The notes beneath the pieces are model-generated. The model worked only from the letters and a program-made list of their open reading frames with translations, did no database searches and had not been told where the DNA came from. The position numbers and the translations under genes were made by a program. Shown here in pieces: positions 52,920 to 62,408 of a stretch of DNA of 64,000 nucleotides. How positions within the stretch are numbered: position 1 is the stretch's first letter; every line of letters begins with the position of its first letter. The DNA comes from an uncultured Victivallales bacterium (GTDB lineage: Bacteria > Verrucomicrobiota > Lentisphaeria > Victivallales > UBA1829), in contig CALXSJ010000002.1 of the NCBI GenBank assembly GCA_944391115.1, forward strand, positions 1-64,000, written 5' to 3'.

Positions 52920-55049
52920 TTATTTGCGGGCAATCATGATTTTGCGGATTTCCCCGGCACTGGAGGCTTTCAGAATATCCGCAATATTTTCCTTGCTGTT
53001 CAGGACGGCCGCAACCTGCGACATGAACTGGAGGAAAGGCTCGTTGGAATCCTTCGGACAGAGGGAAAGAATAATGATTTTCGTAACTTCTTTGTCCGGC
53101 GCATCGAATGCATAGCCTTCCTTTTTGATGCCGATCGCGCAGGCGAGATCATAGACGCCGTCGGTTCTTCCGTGCGGAAGAGCCAGACCGCCCGGCAGAC
53201 AGGTGGAGACGGTATTTTCCCGCTCCAGAACGGCGGAAAGACATTTTGCGCGGTCTGCAAGGCGTTTGTTCCGGTCGAGCACATCGATCAGCTCCTCGAT
53301 GACGCCTTCCTTGGTTGTGGCGGTCAGTTCCGTGACAATGCAGTCGGAGAGAATGATCCGCTCAATCGGGATCACATATTTTCCGATGTCGTTTTCATCC
53401 AGACGCTTGCCGTCGAAGAGCTGTTTGCGTATTTCCTCGGGACGGGAGAGCTCCTTGAGCTTGTTCAGGCACTGGTGGAGTTCGACGAACGTTTCGTACA
53501 TCACGGCTTTGATCAGAAAAACCTCGTCCGGATTCGAGTCGAAAACGATCTGGCAGTCGTGAACGGTCATGGCGAACACCATGTCATTCCTGCGGAGATG
53601 AATGATGCCGGCCTCCTTGTCAAGCGCGGAATGGCGGAAGCCTTCTCTCCGGAAGTTTTCCATGACTCCCTGCAGGACAAAATCCGCGACCACCTCGGAA
53701 GGAAAACTGAACGCGGTATGCACGGTCGAGGTGTCCTTGACTTCCTGTTTGACGCCTTTGCCTTTCCGGCTCAGCATGATGTTGAGCAGCGGCGGGGCGA
53801 CCAGCGTGGTGATCAGCGTCATGATGATGCCGACGCCGAACAGCCGGGAGTCGAGAATCGGGACTTTCTGCCCGTTGAGCGTCATCATTGTCGTGACGCC
53901 GATGCCGCCGATAATCAGGGCAACCTCGCCGCGGGGAATCATTCCCGTTCCGATGCGCAATGCTCCGAGCATGTTGAAATTCATGAAATAGGCGGGCAGT
54001 GCGCAGCCGATAATCTTGGCGAGAACCGCCACGGCGGAATAGATCAGCCCGAGCGTCAGCACTTCGGTGTCCGCCATGACGCGGACGTCCACAAGCATGC
54101 CCATGACCACAAAGAAGACCGGCACGAGGAAGTTGTAGACAGGATGCAGATTCGACTGGATGGAAAAGGAGATGTCCGTTTTGGAAAGACTCAGTCCCAT
54201 GATGTAAGCCCCGATAATCATGGCAAGTCCGGCCTGCTCGAACAGTCCCGCCAGCAGCAGGGCCAGTCCCAGCGCAAGGATGGAAAAGGTCGCCGCGGAT
54301 TTGAACCATTTCAGAAATGCGGCGATTTTGTGGGCGAGCACCAGTCCGAGCAGCGTGACGCCGAGCCAGATGCCGAAGCTCTTGAAGGCGATCCAGCCGA
54401 TTCCCGCCCAGTCCACATGGCCGCCGGCGGATGCGCTTACGGTCACGATGCCCATTACGATGGCAAGACAGATGATGCCCAGCACGTCGTCGATCACGGC
54501 GGCGGCAAGAATCGTCACGCCTTCCGGAGAATCAATGCTCTTCTTTTCCGAAAGGATGCGCGCCGTGATTCCCACCGAGGTCGCCGTGCAGAGAATGCCG
54601 AGGAACAGGCAGCGCGGATCCATGAAGGAGGCCTTCAGCGCGACCATTCCGATCACGTCGCCGAAGACAAAGGAAAAGATCACGCCGCCCAGTCCGACAA
54701 CGCTTCCGACGACGGAGTATTTGAAGAACATGCGCAGATCGGTTTCCAGTCCCGACATGAACAGCAGGACGATCGATCCGAGAGTCGCGATTGCATAGAG
54801 CGGCGTGGACACCGGAACGGACGCGCCTTCCAGCAGCGGGAACAGCCCGTTGTGGAATCCGTGCATGTCGAACCCGATTCCGCCGAGCAGATACGGCCCG
54901 ATGACAATGCCGGCGACCAGCTCGCCGAGAACCGAGGGAACCTTTAATTTTTTCGCCAGGTCGCCGAAGAAACGTGCGGCAAAGAGAATCACTCCCAGCT
55001 GCAGTGTCAGGATCGCGATCTGCGCCGTCAGAGACAAACTTTCATTCAT
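52920..55049 (-). CDS. CPA2-type cation/proton antiporter fused to a PTS EIIA-like domain
   Basis: 709 residues, with GGAAAGAAG upstream. Residues about 1-430 are a Na+/H+ exchanger of about 12 membrane segments (GVILFAARFFGDLAKKLKVP, VPSVLGELVAGIVIGPYLLG, GSIVLLFMSGLETDLRMF, AAVIDDVLGIICLAIVMGI). A soluble middle region of about 120 residues follows. The C-terminus (from about 560) is an EIIA_2-like domain with the phosphorylatable histidine in GGLALPHGRTDGVYD. Ion exchange may thus be tuned by phosphorylation or nitrogen-PTS-like signals, which is inference. Confidence 0.92.
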   Translation of the reverse strand: MNESLSLTAQIAILTLQLGVILFAARFFGDLAKKLKVPSVLGELVAGIVIGPYLLGGIGFDMHGFHNGLFPLLEGASVPVSTPLYAIATLGSIVLLFMSGLETDLRMFFKYSVVGSVVGLGGVIFSFVFGDVIGMVALKASFMDPRCLFLGILCTATSVGITARILSEKKSIDSPEGVTILAAAVIDDVLGIICLAIVMGIVTVSASAGGHVDWAGIGWIAFKSFGIWLGVTLLGLVLAHKIAAFLKWFKSAATFSILALGLALLLAGLFEQAGLAMIIGAYIMGLSLSKTDISFSIQSNLHPVYNFLVPVFFVVMGMLVDVRVMADTEVLTLGLIYSAVAVLAKIIGCALPAYFMNFNMLGALRIGTGMIPRGEVALIIGGIGVTTMMTLNGQKVPILDSRLFGVGIIMTLITTLVAPPLLNIMLSRKGKGVKQEVKDTSTVHTAFSFPSEVVADFVLQGVMENFRREGFRHSALDKEAGIIHLRRNDMVFAMTVHDCQIVFDSNPDEVFLIKAVMYETFVELHQCLNKLKELSRPEEIRKQLFDGKRLDENDIGKYVIPIERIILSDCIVTELTATTKEGVIEELIDVLDRNKRLADRAKCLSAVLERENTVSTCLPGGLALPHGRTDGVYDLACAIGIKKEGYAFDAPDKEVTKIIILSLCPKDSNEPFLQFMSQVAAVLNSKENIADILKASSAGEIRKIMIARK

Positions 55050-55130
55050 TGGATCAACTTCTTTCCGTCAAAATTGCTTGCATTCACACTTTGCTCCGGG
55101 ATCTCCCGGATGACATCGGTCATTCATGAT

Positions 55131-55712
55131 TTATTTCTGTTCTGGTTCCTCCGGACAACTCCTTCCCTGTTTCTTATTGATTGTTTTGTGCATTTGTGTT
55201 TTTCCTTTCATTTCCGCGCGTCTGGCTTTCAGCTTTTCGCGGAGACTGCGGTAGCGGATCACCGCGAATTTGACGGCGTAGTAGGTCAGCGGCGTCATCA
55301 GGATTGTGAGCAGCAGCCCTCCGATGAAGAAGGCTTCGATCAGATCCCATCCGATGGCAAGCAGCGAATCCATGTCCTGGCGGTGCAGAACATCCCGGAG
55401 CGCCTCCTTGACGCCGGGATAGGTCAGATCACTGCCCATGAGGCGGCTTCCCACATAGCATTGAACCGGATAGATGAAGAAAATCGTAATCTGGTTCGTG
55501 AGAAGCGTCCCGAACGTTGCGCCGATCTTGCTGCCTTTCAGCAGAAAGGCGGCTGGCAGCGAACAGATCAGCTGGAACCCGAACGGAATCAGGCAGCCGA
55601 AGAACATGCCGATCGCCCAGCCTCTCGCGATGTATTCCGGAGAGGCTTTTTCCCGGACGATTTTCATGTAAAGAAAAAGATATTTTCGTTTAAGCCAGTG
55701 TTTCAGTGTCAT
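55131..55712 (-). CDS. DUF2062 membrane protein
   Basis: 193 residues from MTLKHWLKRKYL, with AAGGAATG before the ATG. The DUF2062 core is ASPEYIARGWAIGMFFGCLIPFGFQLICSL and FGTLLTNQITIFFIYPVQCYVGSRL; three or four membrane segments, with a charged C-terminal tail. In other bacteria such proteins sit beside lipid or polysaccharide genes; function unknown. The open frame runs on upstream to 56201 but the ribosome site and family both support the shorter start. Confidence 0.9.
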   Translation of the reverse strand: MTLKHWLKRKYLFLYMKIVREKASPEYIARGWAIGMFFGCLIPFGFQLICSLPAAFLLKGSKIGATFGTLLTNQITIFFIYPVQCYVGSRLMGSDLTYPGVKEALRDVLHRQDMDSLLAIGWDLIEAFFIGGLLLTILMTPLTYYAVKFAVIRYRSLREKLKARRAEMKGKTQMHKTINKKQGRSCPEEPEQK

Positions 55713-55810
55713 CGGACATTCCTTGTTTTGTCGCGGCACGCCGTTCCGGCGGATTTTCCGGACCGGCTGGGGTTCCTGAAGCGCCGTTCTTTCCTGAAGG
55801 CCGGTGCGGT

Positions 55811-56191
55811 TCAGGACAGTCCGGAGGGACCCGCTCTCGTCGGGAAGGCGGAAAACAGGAACCCGCATGTGCGGAAGGAACATTTCCCGCGGTTTGAATG
55901 CCAGGAAGATGACGCGCCGGACGATGAAAAAACCGGAAGAAAAAGCGTGCAGAACAGCGTGTGCTGCCGGGCAAGACGTTTCCAGGCGCAGCTGATCCGG
56001 GAAATGTCGTCCGCCTGAATCATATCCTGCAAAAGGAAATGCGGAGCGGAAACGGCGGCTTTGCCGGCGGCGGGGAGAAAGACGGACGCGGAGGAGTTCC
56101 GGGCCGTGCCGGCAGGAGGAACCCCGCCGGCGGAAGAAACGCCCCACGCCGCTGCCAGAACCAGCATTATTGTTGAAAACCACAGTTTCAT
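55811..56191 (-). CDS. Possible small secreted protein
   Basis: 126 residues. It starts with a good signal peptide (KLWFSTIMLVLAAAWGVSSAGGV), but the second half is serine-rich and less protein-like, and other frames overlap it without clear preference. A GGAG is 12 bases upstream, which is far. It may be a short real gene, or a gene with a frameshift near its middle that continues in the frame leading into DUF2062. Unrecognised. Confidence 0.45.
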   Translation of the reverse strand: MKLWFSTIMLVLAAAWGVSSAGGVPPAGTARNSSASVFLPAAGKAAVSAPHFLLQDMIQADDISRISCAWKRLARQHTLFCTLFLPVFSSSGASSSWHSNRGKCSFRTCGFLFSAFPTRAGPSGLS

Positions 56192-56380
56192 GACAGTCCA
56201 TTCTCCGTAATTCTGAAACTGGTACTATACTTGAAAATTACGTTTTTTACAACCCGCACGGATGTTTTTTCAATCCTTTTTCTCCGGACGCCGCGGAAAA
56301 AGGGCTGTCCTGTGATTCCGCATTTCGCGTTTTTCCGGGTATTCCAGGCCGGGAAAGCGCCGGAAAAGTGCGGCTGCCGA

Positions 56381-56408
56381 TTGTATTTTTTCTCTCTTCC
56401 GCTATATT
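56381..56408 (+). promoter_or_regulatory. Promoter of the kinase gene
   Basis: TTGTAT (56381-56386), 16 bases, TATATT (56403-56408), 29 bases upstream of the ATG. Confidence 0.55.
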
Positions 56409-56437
56409 GAGAAGGATGACATGGGAGCACGCCGCGC

Positions 56438-58138
56438 ATGAAAATTATCTGTCCGCACTGTAAACGCGTTACGGAACTGGAACATGTTTCGCATGGATGC
56501 AACGTGGAATGCGTCTGTTCCCATGAGTTCAAGGTCGATGACTCCAGCATTGTGGAAGAGTATTCCGAAATCGACAGCATCATTCCTGAACGGATCGGAC
56601 AGTATGAAATCACGGAATTCATCGGCTACGGCGGCATGGGAAAACTCTACAAGGGAATCCATCCGAATCTGGGAATTCCGGTCGCGCTCAAGGCGCTGCG
56701 CATGGAATACGTGACTGACACGGCTTCCTGCGACCGTTTTCTCAAATCGGCCAGGATCTGCGCGAAACTGAACCATCCGAACATCGTCCGGGTTTATGAC
56801 TGCGGCTATGACAAGGACAATGTGTATCTCGTCATGGAGTTCATCAGCGGAGGCAGCGCGCAGGATCTGCTGGAACGCGAGGGGGCTCTCGATCCGCACC
56901 GCGCTGCGCAAATCGCCCACGATGTCTGCCTCGGACTCATGGCCGCGGAATACCATGGAATCGTGCATCGGGACATCAAGCCGGAAAACATCATGTTCGC
57001 GGACGACGGCACCGTGAAAGTGCTGGACATGGGGCTCGCCAAGATCAGCGGGGATCCGCGGATCAGTTCCGCTTCTCCGACAATTTCCTTCACTTCGCTC
57101 GGCACCGAACAGTACATGCCGCCGGAGCAGGCGATCGACGCGAGTTCCTGCGATTCCAGAGCCGATGTTTATTCCCTTGGCATTACGCTGTACCAGCTTT
57201 GCACGGGGAGGCTCCCTTTCGAGTCGAACAATCCGCAGGAACTCCGCAGAATGCACGCGCTTGAACCGCCGCGTCCGCCCCGGGAGTTCAAACCGGATCT
57301 GCATCCCGACCTGGAATACATCATTCTGAAATGCATCCGGAAAAACCGGGACGACCGCTACCAGTCGATCGATGAGCTGGAACTGGATCTGGATGCGTTT
57401 CTCAAAGGCCATATCCTGCCGTCCAAGCTTGTGTATGACTCCAGGACGCAAGCTGTTTCCCTTCTGCAGCGCCTGGAACATGTGAAATGGAGACATGCCC
57501 TGCTGTTTCTGGGGGCGGCGGCTCTGCTGTCCGTTTCCACGCTTTATTGTTTTTTCACCTGCCTCAGGGAATGGAAACGGGCAAATTCCAATCTGCATAC
57601 TGCGATGCGGATACGGAACGACCGGGATCGTCTGCATGTCCGGCAGATGTTTTCCGCAATTGCGCCGATGGTTTTCTCCGGACGTTTCTCCATGGCGTTT
57701 GAATATTACAGCCTGCGCAATGGAAGAGAGCTTCTTCCGGATCTGGAAAATGTATTTTCCTCGCTGCAGGATGTCCCGTATTTTTTTGCAAGACAGTGGA
57801 AAAGGCGGATCGGCAAGACCGTTGTCCTCTCTTTCCGGAAGGAGCCGGACCGGCGTCTGACGCTGCGCATCGACGATATCATCGGGAATACGGTTTATGC
57901 GACTGACACGCAGACGCGCAAGGCTTATGCCTTCACCGTTCATGATTTGATTCCCGGGGACCAGCTGCGGTATCTGCGCGGGATCAATCCGATCGCGCTG
58001 TCCGTCTGGATCGGCTGCGAATATGCGGCGTGCGGCAGGAAGAAGGAGGCGGAAACGTTTTTCAAGTCCCTGGATCTCCTCGGCGAATATCTGATTCAGG
58101 AGATGAAAAAACACGGCGAAGCGGAGACCGTTCCTTGA
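56438..58138 (+). CDS. Membrane Ser/Thr protein kinase with N-terminal zinc ribbon
   Basis: 566 residues. The N-terminus has a zinc-ribbon-like CPHC (5-8) and CVC (25-27). The kinase domain (55-330) shows GYGGMGKLYKG, lysine K85 in VALKAL, catalytic HRDIKPEN (D179), DMGLA in place of DFG, and MPPEQA for the APE region. A membrane segment (ALLFLGAAALLSVSTLYCFF, about 355) leads to an extracytoplasmic region of 190 residues of unknown fold. It resembles Pkn-type kinases; the rare DMG motif is seen in other active bacterial kinases. The partner is not known. Confidence 0.93.
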   Translation: MKIICPHCKRVTELEHVSHGCNVECVCSHEFKVDDSSIVEEYSEIDSIIPERIGQYEITEFIGYGGMGKLYKGIHPNLGIPVALKALRMEYVTDTASCDRFLKSARICAKLNHPNIVRVYDCGYDKDNVYLVMEFISGGSAQDLLEREGALDPHRAAQIAHDVCLGLMAAEYHGIVHRDIKPENIMFADDGTVKVLDMGLAKISGDPRISSASPTISFTSLGTEQYMPPEQAIDASSCDSRADVYSLGITLYQLCTGRLPFESNNPQELRRMHALEPPRPPREFKPDLHPDLEYIILKCIRKNRDDRYQSIDELELDLDAFLKGHILPSKLVYDSRTQAVSLLQRLEHVKWRHALLFLGAAALLSVSTLYCFFTCLREWKRANSNLHTAMRIRNDRDRLHVRQMFSAIAPMVFSGRFSMAFEYYSLRNGRELLPDLENVFSSLQDVPYFFARQWKRRIGKTVVLSFRKEPDRRLTLRIDDIIGNTVYATDTQTRKAYAFTVHDLIPGDQLRYLRGINPIALSVWIGCEYAACGRKKEAETFFKSLDLLGEYLIQEMKKHGEAETVP

Positions 58139-58169
58139 ATCCGGGGCGCGTTTCCGCGCATCAGCGTTT

Positions 58170-59141
58170 TCAACGGTGTCTCCCCTGGATCTCAATGATT
58201 TCAGTCGGAGGAATTTCCACAATCCGTTTTTCCTCCCGTTTGTCCTGAAGCATCTTCAGTATGAGTTCCGCGCTTGTTCTGCCGATGGCGGGAAAATCCT
58301 GGAGGCAGAGAAAAATCCGGTCGTAGAAATCCGGCGGGTAATTGTCCCACGGGTCGAACATCGCGCCGATGCAGCGTTTCACTTCCGGCATGCCGGAAAG
58401 AAGCTCGGAAAGGCCGGAAGGAACCCACGGAGAGTCGGCGAATATGGCCAGGGTCCGGATCCTGCGGCGCCGCACAAACGACCGGAGTGTGCCGGGGTTG
58501 TCCGTCCATGGGATGTTCCGTTCCGAGAGCAGGCGGCCGGCCCAGAGAAAGCGCGAACGGCCCACTGTATTGTGCGCGGACTGATACAGCAGGGCTCCGT
58601 CCGCATTTTCCCGCAGCACGCAGTCCAGCAGCCCGCGGATGGAACGCTCCACATCGGTCGTGACTGCCGGCCGGCTGGTGGCTTCCAGCCAGCGGTCCAC
58701 GAAACACAGCGGCATCCGCAGACGGTTCAGCCGGGCGATCATCCGGGTGTCGAACAATTCTTCAGTGGGAGGAATCATGACCGCCGCATCGCAGATTTTC
58801 TGTTCCAGCTTCGCGATGCAGTCCGACAGTGACCGGCGCGTCCCGTTGTGGAGAAGAATCATCAGCGTGTAGCCGTTCGATGCCAGCGTTTCGTTCATGG
58901 CGGCGGCGGGAAGATACTGGTGACGGTTTGCCGGCGAACTCATAAGGAGCGCGACAAGCCCGGTTTTCCCGGCGGCAAGATTGCGCGCGGCGAAATTCAT
59001 GACATAACCGAGCTTTTCGGCGGCCCGGGACACCCGCAGCGCAGTCGGTTCCGAGATGCGGGGATCGCGCCGCAGAGCCCGTGAAACCGTGGAGGCGTTC
59101 AGTCCCGTGAGTTTTGCAATGTCATGGATTGTCGCGCTCAT
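58170..59141 (-). CDS. LacI-family transcriptional repressor
   Basis: 323 residues from MSATIHDIAKL; GGTGA is upstream. The HTH is canonical: TIHDIAKLTGLNASTVSRALRRDPRISEPTALRV, with a KLGYVMNFAARNLA hinge. The rest is a periplasmic-binding-protein-like sensor (GLVALLMSSP, MIPPTEELFDTRM, PLCFVDRWLE). It starts five bases after the mannosidase stop, so it is in the same transcript, and it probably represses that transcript through the palindrome at 62251. Effector presumably a mannose-containing sugar. Confidence 0.95.
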   Translation of the reverse strand: MSATIHDIAKLTGLNASTVSRALRRDPRISEPTALRVSRAAEKLGYVMNFAARNLAAGKTGLVALLMSSPANRHQYLPAAAMNETLASNGYTLMILLHNGTRRSLSDCIAKLEQKICDAAVMIPPTEELFDTRMIARLNRLRMPLCFVDRWLEATSRPAVTTDVERSIRGLLDCVLRENADGALLYQSAHNTVGRSRFLWAGRLLSERNIPWTDNPGTLRSFVRRRRIRTLAIFADSPWVPSGLSELLSGMPEVKRCIGAMFDPWDNYPPDFYDRIFLCLQDFPAIGRTSAELILKMLQDKREEKRIVEIPPTEIIEIQGRHR

Positions 59142-59145
59142 GCCG

Positions 59146-62100
59146 TCACCGTATTCTGCAGGTCCGGATTTCAAACGGTTTCAGTTTCAGCGGATATCTG
59201 CCGTTTCCGTCTTTCATTTCCGGTCCTTCCTCCCATTCGATGAGATTGGTTTCCGAAAGCACGGCATGTTTGTCGCGCAGGATGAGAACTCCTTCGGATT
59301 CCTCTCCTTTGGTCTCGACGATCCGGACAATCAGACTCGTCTCCTTTTCCGCCTTCTTGACGACTTCCAGGGAAAGCCCTTCGGATTCCAGACGGCAGAC
59401 GGGCTCCGCGCCATCCGCCTCATACCCGTCAAACAGGAGCGGCGCGCGGTTGAGTGCGGCGGCTTCCGCCTGAACAGGGGATTCGTTCAGAGAGCCGTTG
59501 TGCGGCAGGAAACTGTAGGTGAATTCATGATGTCCCATGTCCGCATCAAAATCCGGATATTTCGGCGCACGGAGCAGCGCGAGATCCAGCACGCCGTCCT
59601 TGACCTTGTATCCGTATTTGCAGTCGTTGAGAAGCGCGGCGCCGTAATGCGCGTCCGAAAGGTCCGCATAGCGCTGGCCTGCGGTCTCGAATTTCGCAAC
59701 GTCCCAGCTGGTATTGTCATGCGTTGCGCGGCGAACCATTCCATACTGAATGTCGAAAACGGCCTCTGCCGCATGAATTCCCACGGGAAATGCGACCCGG
59801 AGCAGACGGTGCGCCTCGTGCCAGTCGACCTCCGTCGTGAAATCCAGGCGTTTGGAGTTGTGCGCCAGAATGACGGTCTGCCGGAGCGCCGATTTCCCGA
59901 ACGCATATGTGAATTCCAGGCTTGACATGACATCTCCCCGGACGGCGCGCGGGGACTTTTCCGCCTGAAGCGTTTCCACAAGTTCTCTGCTGTAGTAGAG
60001 ATCGATGTCCCAGGCGTCGTAATTGTTCGGCCGGTCATGATAGAGCGAGAGCACGTTGCCGGGCCCGGAGAGCGCCTCGCGCCGCGCTTCCTTGTCAAAG
60101 GCCTTCAGAAGCCTGCCGTCCGGAGCGAATTCGTAACGGATCAGATCGTTTTCCAGGACGGTGCTCCGAACGGTTTTGGCTGCGGGCTTCCGGCATTTCG
60201 TTCCTTTTCTCAGCGTTGTGAAGGAGGTTCCCGGCAATGTCACGGAAGCATACACGCGTCCGCTGCTTTCCTGTGCCGGAATGCGTTGTCCCGAACCGTC
60301 CAGCACATGGTGAGCGCTCCAGGAGGCGGGAAGCTCCACAACGCCCCGCCAGGCACGGGAGAGCGAATTGACAAGCACCATCGAACCGGATTGTTTCCGG
60401 AAGAGGCTTTCCGCCGTTTTCTCCAGGAGCTTCCGGCAGGATTTGTCGATTTCCGCATGTTCTTTTTCGGTCGTTTCATAGACCAGACGGATCGATGAGC
60501 CCGGAATGATGTCGTGAAACTGATTCAGGAGCAGGGTTTTCCAGTTCCTGTCGAGCTCCGCGGCGGGATACTTCTCAAGCGGAAGATGGGAGGCCAGGAA
60601 TTCCGTGGCGGCAAGCAGCTGTTCGTTTTTTCTGTTCCAGCGTTTTGTGCGCGCCTGCGTCGTCAGAGTGCCGCGGTGAAATTCCAGATAGAGTTCCCCG
60701 ACCCATTTTTCGAGGCGGGCGCGGTCCTTTGCCAGATCCCGGAAGAATTCGTCCGCACGGCGGCAGGCGATTTTCGGAGTGAATTCCAGGTTTTTCTGCC
60801 GTGCAATGTATTCCAGATGCTCGGGCGCCGGTCCCCCTCCGCCGTCGCCGACGCCGAAAAGGGAGAGGAATTTATCGAGGAACCCGTTTTCCTTAAACCG
60901 GTTTTCCGCTGCGACAAGCTCGTCGGGAAGGACATTGGAATTGTAGTTGTTTTCCGGCGGGAAGTGTGTCAGGACCTCGCTTCCGTCGATGCCGACCCAG
61001 CGGAAGGTGTTGTGGGGAAAGGTGTTGATCTGGCTCCAGGAAAGTTTCTGCGTCAGGAAGAAGTCGCATCCGGAACGGCGGATGATCTGCGGCATCGCGG
61101 CGGAATAGCCGAACACGTCCGGGAGCCAGAGGTTCTTCACATCGAATCCGAACTCGTCCATGAAAAAATTCTTGCCGTGGAGAAACTGGCGCACCATCGA
61201 TTCCCCGCTGATGATGTTGCAGTCCGCCTCGACCCACATGCCTCCCTGCGGTTCCCAGCGGCCTGCCTTCACCTGTTCCCGGACTTTGGCGTAGAGTTCC
61301 GGGTAGTTGTCTTTGACGAACTGGTAAAGCTGCGGCTGCGAGGCGCCGAAGATGTAGTCCGGATACAGTTCCATCAGTTTGAGCTGGTTCGAAAAGGTCC
61401 GCGCGGCTTTGCGGATGCTCTCCCGGACCGGCCAGAGCCAGCCGACGTCGATATGCGCATGTCCGACTGCATAGACATGGAGCGCGGACGCGGCCGCCGG
61501 AAGGGAGAGAATGTCCCGGAGTTCCGCGCGCGCCACGGAGGCGTTGTCCGGATTGCCCCGGTAGGCGCAGACCGCGTTGTTCAGCGCATAAAGAATCTTC
61601 ATGGCCCGGTAGTCGTTTTCCGGAATTGCGCAAAGTGCCCGGTAGAGAATCCTGATGTCGTTCAGAAGCTGCCAGACCTCCCGGTTGAAGAGGGCCAGGC
61701 GCATGGAATTCGCATGGGCCTCGAAATGCCCGTGCGGGCAGGAGGTGTCCGGCCGCGGTTCCGCGTCCAGGTGAACGCCGAACAGGAGATTTGCAGCCGC
61801 TTCCACCCAGAGCTCCAGACTCTCTCCGCCTTTCGCCGCTTTCGGAAAAACATAGCGTTCCCGGACATACAGGGTATCAAACGCAGATCCGGCGGAAAAT
61901 GCATATACGGGAATGCCCTGCGCGTCAAACAGCATGGCTTCCCCGGAAAGATTGAGGTGCAGGGCGGTTTCACGGCCTTTCCAGGCCTTCGGTACAACAG
62001 CCTGCATGTGAAACCACGCGCTTTCCCACTTGCGGCCCCAGAGTTCTCCCTCCCGGATCTTTTTATAACGGAGTTTCCGGCGGTCCCTGAATTTCACCGG

Positions 62101-62220
62101 CTCTCCGCTGACGGCGTATTCCGCCTCAAGCGGGATGGTCTCCGTGTAAAGATCGTCCCGGAGCCGTCTGAGGAACTTTTCGATGTGAACCTTGTGAATT
62201 CCGAATACCTTCTCATGCAT
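59146..62220 (-). CDS. Alpha-mannosidase, GH38 family
   Basis: 1024 residues from MHEKVFGIHKVH, with AAGGGA nine bases upstream. Catalytic domain about 245-510: zinc ligands in VGHAHIDVGWLWPV, nucleophile Asp in GGMWVEADCNIISGES, KNLWLPDVFGYS, then zinc histidine in NQFHDIIPGSSIRLV. C-terminal beta domains complete the family layout (LENDLIRYEFAPDGRLLKAF, YDRPN-like region). No signal peptide, so it acts on imported mannose oligosaccharides in the cytoplasm. First gene of a mannosidase-LacI operon. Confidence 0.96.
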   Translation of the reverse strand: MHEKVFGIHKVHIEKFLRRLRDDLYTETIPLEAEYAVSGEPVKFRDRRKLRYKKIREGELWGRKWESAWFHMQAVVPKAWKGRETALHLNLSGEAMLFDAQGIPVYAFSAGSAFDTLYVRERYVFPKAAKGGESLELWVEAAANLLFGVHLDAEPRPDTSCPHGHFEAHANSMRLALFNREVWQLLNDIRILYRALCAIPENDYRAMKILYALNNAVCAYRGNPDNASVARAELRDILSLPAAASALHVYAVGHAHIDVGWLWPVRESIRKAARTFSNQLKLMELYPDYIFGASQPQLYQFVKDNYPELYAKVREQVKAGRWEPQGGMWVEADCNIISGESMVRQFLHGKNFFMDEFGFDVKNLWLPDVFGYSAAMPQIIRRSGCDFFLTQKLSWSQINTFPHNTFRWVGIDGSEVLTHFPPENNYNSNVLPDELVAAENRFKENGFLDKFLSLFGVGDGGGGPAPEHLEYIARQKNLEFTPKIACRRADEFFRDLAKDRARLEKWVGELYLEFHRGTLTTQARTKRWNRKNEQLLAATEFLASHLPLEKYPAAELDRNWKTLLLNQFHDIIPGSSIRLVYETTEKEHAEIDKSCRKLLEKTAESLFRKQSGSMVLVNSLSRAWRGVVELPASWSAHHVLDGSGQRIPAQESSGRVYASVTLPGTSFTTLRKGTKCRKPAAKTVRSTVLENDLIRYEFAPDGRLLKAFDKEARREALSGPGNVLSLYHDRPNNYDAWDIDLYYSRELVETLQAEKSPRAVRGDVMSSLEFTYAFGKSALRQTVILAHNSKRLDFTTEVDWHEAHRLLRVAFPVGIHAAEAVFDIQYGMVRRATHDNTSWDVAKFETAGQRYADLSDAHYGAALLNDCKYGYKVKDGVLDLALLRAPKYPDFDADMGHHEFTYSFLPHNGSLNESPVQAEAAALNRAPLLFDGYEADGAEPVCRLESEGLSLEVVKKAEKETSLIVRIVETKGEESEGVLILRDKHAVLSETNLIEWEEGPEMKDGNGRYPLKLKPFEIRTCRIR

Positions 62221-62250
62221 GACAACATCCCTTCCAGAATATGATAACCA

Positions 62251-62266
62251 ATGCAACCGGTTGCAT
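62251..62266. promoter_or_regulatory. LacI-family operator, perfect 16-bp palindrome
   Basis: ATGCAACCGGTTGCAT, exactly symmetric with the central CCGG typical of LacI/PurR/GntR-type operators (central CG). It covers the expected transcription start of the mannosidase promoter, so bound LacI would block initiation. Confidence 0.85.
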
Positions 62267-62271
62267 CCAGC

Positions 62272-62301
62272 ATAATATGCATGATAACAGAGAAAAAGCA
62301 A
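62272..62301 (-). promoter_or_regulatory. Promoter of the mannosidase-lacI operon
   Basis: Minus-strand TTGCTT (62301-62296), 18-base spacer, TATTAT (62277-62272). The palindromic operator begins six bases downstream of the -10. Confidence 0.65.
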
Positions 62302-62408
62302 CTGTTTTTTCCGGAGAAACCGTTTTTTCGATGATTTTTTTCCGGATGCCGCGGAAAGAACCGGCAAGGGAAAATTTCCCGGGATTCCGCTTCCGGCGTG
62401 TGTTCCGG

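Noticed and set aside
53172-54947. 591-codon plus-strand open frame opposite the antiporter
   Set aside because: Histidine/aspartate-rich sequence is the antisense of membrane helices, with no independent family.
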